Origin: Ruminococcaceae bacterium UBA794
GTDB lineage: Bacteria > Bacillota > Clostridia > Oscillospirales > Ruminococcaceae
Reading direction: 5' to 3'
Length of the DNA: 23,930 nucleotides
NCBI GenBank assembly: GCA_002304735.1
Contig: DBIU01000037.1
Coordinates: 1-23,930, forward strand
The position numbers and the translations under genes were made by a program. The notes under the pieces are model-generated. The model did no database searches. It worked only from the letters and a program-made list of their open reading frames with translations, and had not been told where the DNA came from. This document shows, piece after piece, positions 21,795 to 23,930 of the stretch; within the stretch, counting starts at the first letter, position 1; the number at the start of each line of letters is the position of its first letter.

Positions 21795-22451
21795 ATGACT
21801 TACAAAGAGAGTTTTATCAAATTTATGACAGAGAGCGGCGTGCTTACGTTCGGAAGCTTTACGCTTAAGAGCGGCAGACAGGCGCCTTACTTCATAAACT
21901 GCGGCAACTATAAGACCGGCGCTCAGCTCGCGAAGCTCGGCGAATACTATGCCGAGTGCATAAACGAACACGGTCTTAAGCCCGATGTGCTTTTCGGTCC
22001 GGCTTACAAGGGAATACCGCTTTCCGTTGCGGCTTGCTGTGCGCTTTACAACAAGTTCGGAATGGACGTGAACTATTGCTTCGACCGCAAGGAGGTCAAG
22101 GACCACGGCGAGGGCGGAATGTTCGTGGGAAAAAGCCTTTCGGACGGCGACAAGGTTGTTATTATCGAGGACGTTATGACTTCGGGAAAGGCTCTCAGAG
22201 AGGTTCTGCCGAAGCTCACGGGAGCTGCGAAAATCAATATTGATGGTATGATTATCACGGTAGACCGTATGGAAAAGGCGCTCGATTCCGATAAATCGGC
22301 GGTTTCCGCGGCTTTCGACGAATTTGGCGTTAAGGTTTATTCGATTGTTACAATAAACGACATTATAGACGCGCTTGAAAACGGAATTATTCCCGGAAAG
22401 GAATACGTTCCCGCGATGAAGGAATACCGCGAAAAATACGGTGCGCTTTAA
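21795..22451 (+). CDS. pyrE: Orotate phosphoribosyltransferase
   Basis: PyrE joins orotate and PRPP to form orotidine-5'-phosphate in de novo pyrimidine synthesis. The 218-residue product has the N-terminal GSFTLKSGRQAPYFI, the catalytic loop RKEVKDHGEGG (residues 98-108) and the PRPP-binding loop VVIIEDVMTSGKA (121-133). The ATG at 21795 has GGTGA six bases before it. It stands alone among pyrimidine genes here. The gene behind it is unrelated by sequence and probably shares its transcript; only a small AATCCG/CGGATT hairpin without a T-run lies between them. Confidence 0.97.
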   Translation: MTYKESFIKFMTESGVLTFGSFTLKSGRQAPYFINCGNYKTGAQLAKLGEYYAECINEHGLKPDVLFGPAYKGIPLSVAACCALYNKFGMDVNYCFDRKEVKDHGEGGMFVGKSLSDGDKVVIIEDVMTSGKALREVLPKLTGAAKINIDGMIITVDRMEKALDSDKSAVSAAFDEFGVKVYSIVTINDIIDALENGIIPGKEYVPAMKEYREKYGAL

Positions 22452-22486
22452 TCCGATAAACGGATTTCTAAAAAGGAGTGATTTTT

Positions 22487-23719
22487 ATGACGATAGGTTA
22501 TCAAGCGAGAATGCAGTTTAACGCGGCAAAGCTGATGACGAATTACGGCTCGGAGCTTAACAGTCTGTACAACTCCTATACATCAACGGGGAAATTCAAC
22601 GTTAATGCGATAAAAAAGACGGGTTCGACGGACGCGCTCAACAAGCTGCTCGACAGCCGCGCGCTCAAATCTGAGAGCGACGAGTTCCGCTCGCAGTTTT
22701 CCGACCTTTACAAGAGCATTTATAATATAAAGGACGACTCCTCGGAAAGCTCGGATATCGTTTCTCCGCAGGCGACAAAGCTCGCTTCCGCGAACGTGGG
22801 CGGTTCCGCCGAGAGCATAAAGAGCTATGCCGACAGCCTGAAATACGGCAAAAACGATGAATTTAACATCGAGGATTACAAGAAATACGCGCAGAATTTT
22901 GTTGATAATTACAACGAATTTATCGACAAAATCGGCAATTCCGACAATACAACCGTGCTGAAAAAGGGAGTTCTTGCGGTAAACAACGCGAAGGTTTATT
23001 CAAACGCGCTTAACCGTGCGGGAATTACGCTCGGCTCGGACAACAAGCTCACGCTTCAGAGCGATTTGTCAAAGGTTGACAAGATTGACGTGAAATCAAC
23101 GTTCGGCAAGGGCGGTTTTTCGGACGCTGTTATCCGCAGGGCGCGCGAAATCAATCAGGCTTCGGGCGGAATGGGCATTTTCACAAAGCAGAACGTCGGC
23201 TCGACAAAAAAAGACGAGTCCTCGTCCGCTGCTGAAAGCGGCACACTGAAAGAGCTTACCGCCGCCGTTAAGGACGCGGCAACCGCCGTCAAGAGCTATA
23301 CGAACGCGCTCGGCTCGAGCGAAAAGACGTTCAATGCCGTGGATTTCACGGATACAGCCACAAGCTTCATCGAGAAGTACAACAAGCTGCTTGACGCGTC
23401 GGATAATTCCGATAATCTCTCGGTTCAATACAAGGGAAGCGCGCTGAAAAGCGTGACTAATTCCTACAAATACGCTCTTAAACGCGCAGGAATTGAAGTC
23501 GGAAAGGACGGAAGGCTGTCGCTTGCGGAGCAGGCTGCCGAAAAGGTTACGGAAAAGGATATCGGCTATGCGTTCGGCGGAAGCTACCTCGAAAAGCTCG
23601 CTCAAAAGGCTGACCAGATAGGCACGCTCGCAACAAGCGCAAGCGCGATGGGATACAATTCCGACAGCACCGCGGCTTACGCGTACAACAGCGGCGCATT
23701 ATTCAGCGTTTACGCGTGA
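22487..23719 (+). CDS. Unrecognised protein with two tandem copies of a domain
   Basis: I do not recognise this 410-residue protein. It has no signal peptide, no membrane helix and no cysteine. Two copies of a domain of about 120 residues are clear: near 103-220 (IKSYADSL, FVDNYNEFIDKIGNSDN, NALNRAGITLGSDNKLTL, SDAVIRRAREI) and near 270-385 (VKSYTNAL, FIEKYNKLLDASDNSDN, YALKRAGIEVGKDGRLSL, YLEKLAQKADQI). The run 'YN.(L/F)(I/L)...L..(G)I....G.L.L' recalls the C-terminal part of flagellar cap/hook-associated proteins such as FliD, a weak likeness only. The N-terminus and tail are Ser/Ala/Tyr-rich. The frame includes GTG at 22478, but AAAAGGAG directly before it favours the ATG at 22487. Confidence 0.85.
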   Translation: MTIGYQARMQFNAAKLMTNYGSELNSLYNSYTSTGKFNVNAIKKTGSTDALNKLLDSRALKSESDEFRSQFSDLYKSIYNIKDDSSESSDIVSPQATKLASANVGGSAESIKSYADSLKYGKNDEFNIEDYKKYAQNFVDNYNEFIDKIGNSDNTTVLKKGVLAVNNAKVYSNALNRAGITLGSDNKLTLQSDLSKVDKIDVKSTFGKGGFSDAVIRRAREINQASGGMGIFTKQNVGSTKKDESSSAAESGTLKELTAAVKDAATAVKSYTNALGSSEKTFNAVDFTDTATSFIEKYNKLLDASDNSDNLSVQYKGSALKSVTNSYKYALKRAGIEVGKDGRLSLAEQAAEKVTEKDIGYAFGGSYLEKLAQKADQIGTLATSASAMGYNSDSTAAYAYNSGALFSVYA

Positions 23720-23739
23720 TTTTCTCTGAACAACACAAG

Positions 23740-23767
23740 CGCTCCCGATTTTTCGGGAGCGTTTTTT
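23740..23767 (+). terminator. Intrinsic terminator of the pyrE transcript
   Basis: CGCTCCCGA-TTTT-TCGGGAGCG (23740-23761) is followed by six T residues. It is a textbook terminator 20 bases after the stop codon. Confidence 0.93.
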
Positions 23768-23930
23768 GCGATATTTCAGCATTTTCGGGAACTGCGCCGC
23801 GCAGTCAAAGGCGAGTTTCTTCTCAACCGACAAAGGCGTTTTCGTTTGTTAAATCCAACTCAAACGTTAGGGGAAAACTCTTGTTTTCCCTTGCAAACCA
23901 GAAATTTGCACAAAAACGCAAAGAGAACGG
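23768..23930. repeat. Cluster of small hairpins in gene-free sequence at window end
   Basis: Four separate inverted repeats follow in 120 bases: ACTGCG-CCG-CGCAGT (23791-23805), CGTTTG/CAAACG (23843-23866), GGGAAAAC-TCTT-GTTTTCCC (23871-23890) and TGCAAA/TTTGCA (23892-23910). No T-runs follow and no ORF is evident. It could be the start of a structured RNA or an intergenic repeat; the window ends before this can be judged. Confidence 0.45.

Overview
The window looks like a chromosomal segment of an anaerobic, low-to-mid GC Gram-positive bacterium of the class Clostridia. An Oscillospirales/Ruminococcaceae-type genome is my best guess, by inference only. The reasons are the Firmicutes gene order rpmH-rnpA-yidD-yidC-jag, RNase Y, a type III pantothenate kinase, the der/plsY/gpsA grouping, a sensory [FeFe]-hydrogenase-like protein, purine-rich ribosome binding sites, and seven sigma-A-type promoters that all have 17-bp spacers.

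Layout. (1) 50-3558, minus strand: thrS, an SseB-like gene and a family 2 glycosyltransferase form one operon behind a consensus promoter and a short leader with no T-box. (2) 3608-4008, plus strand: a gene-free stretch has a near-consensus promoter, a run of small hairpins and two tandem terminators, so it is probably an unassigned RNA gene of about 365 nt. (3) 4007-5546, minus: coaX followed by an ECF transporter S component, probably a pantothenate uptake and activation pair. (4) 5631-9141, plus: rpmH-rnpA-yidD-yidC-jag, ending at a terminator; an HD-domain phosphohydrolase gene follows at once. (5) 9817-13730, plus: der, plsY and gpsA. A membrane-protein gene and a 114-bp multi-hairpin repeat sit between der and plsY. 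(6) 13830-17448, plus: an accessory block with a second membrane PH-like gene, a 25-codon ORF, an inverted second copy of the repeat, an Abi_2 (AbiD/AbiF, HEPN-type) abortive-infection gene, and a TerB_N/TerB_C gene 13 nt behind it. (7) 17467-21603, minus: rny with a roughly 450-nt structured leader, then a ferredoxin/[FeFe]-hydrogenase-like/MCP-signalling fusion protein. (8) 21728-23767, plus: pyrE and a gene for an unrecognised protein with two tandem copies of a domain. The window ends in a cluster of small hairpins.

Most of the window is housekeeping: translation (thrS, rpmH), RNA processing (rnpA, rny), membrane protein insertion (yidD, yidC, jag), ribosome assembly (der), phospholipid synthesis (gpsA makes glycerol-3-phosphate and plsY acylates it), CoA synthesis (coaX) and pyrimidines (pyrE). 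The parts most worth a second look are the candidate RNA gene at 3643-4008, the inverted pair of GCGAAGC-type hairpin elements bracketing the plsY-gpsA segment, the Abi_2 + TerB pair next to one of these elements, and the long folded leader of rny. I saw no tRNA, rRNA, CRISPR array, transposase or complete integrase gene.
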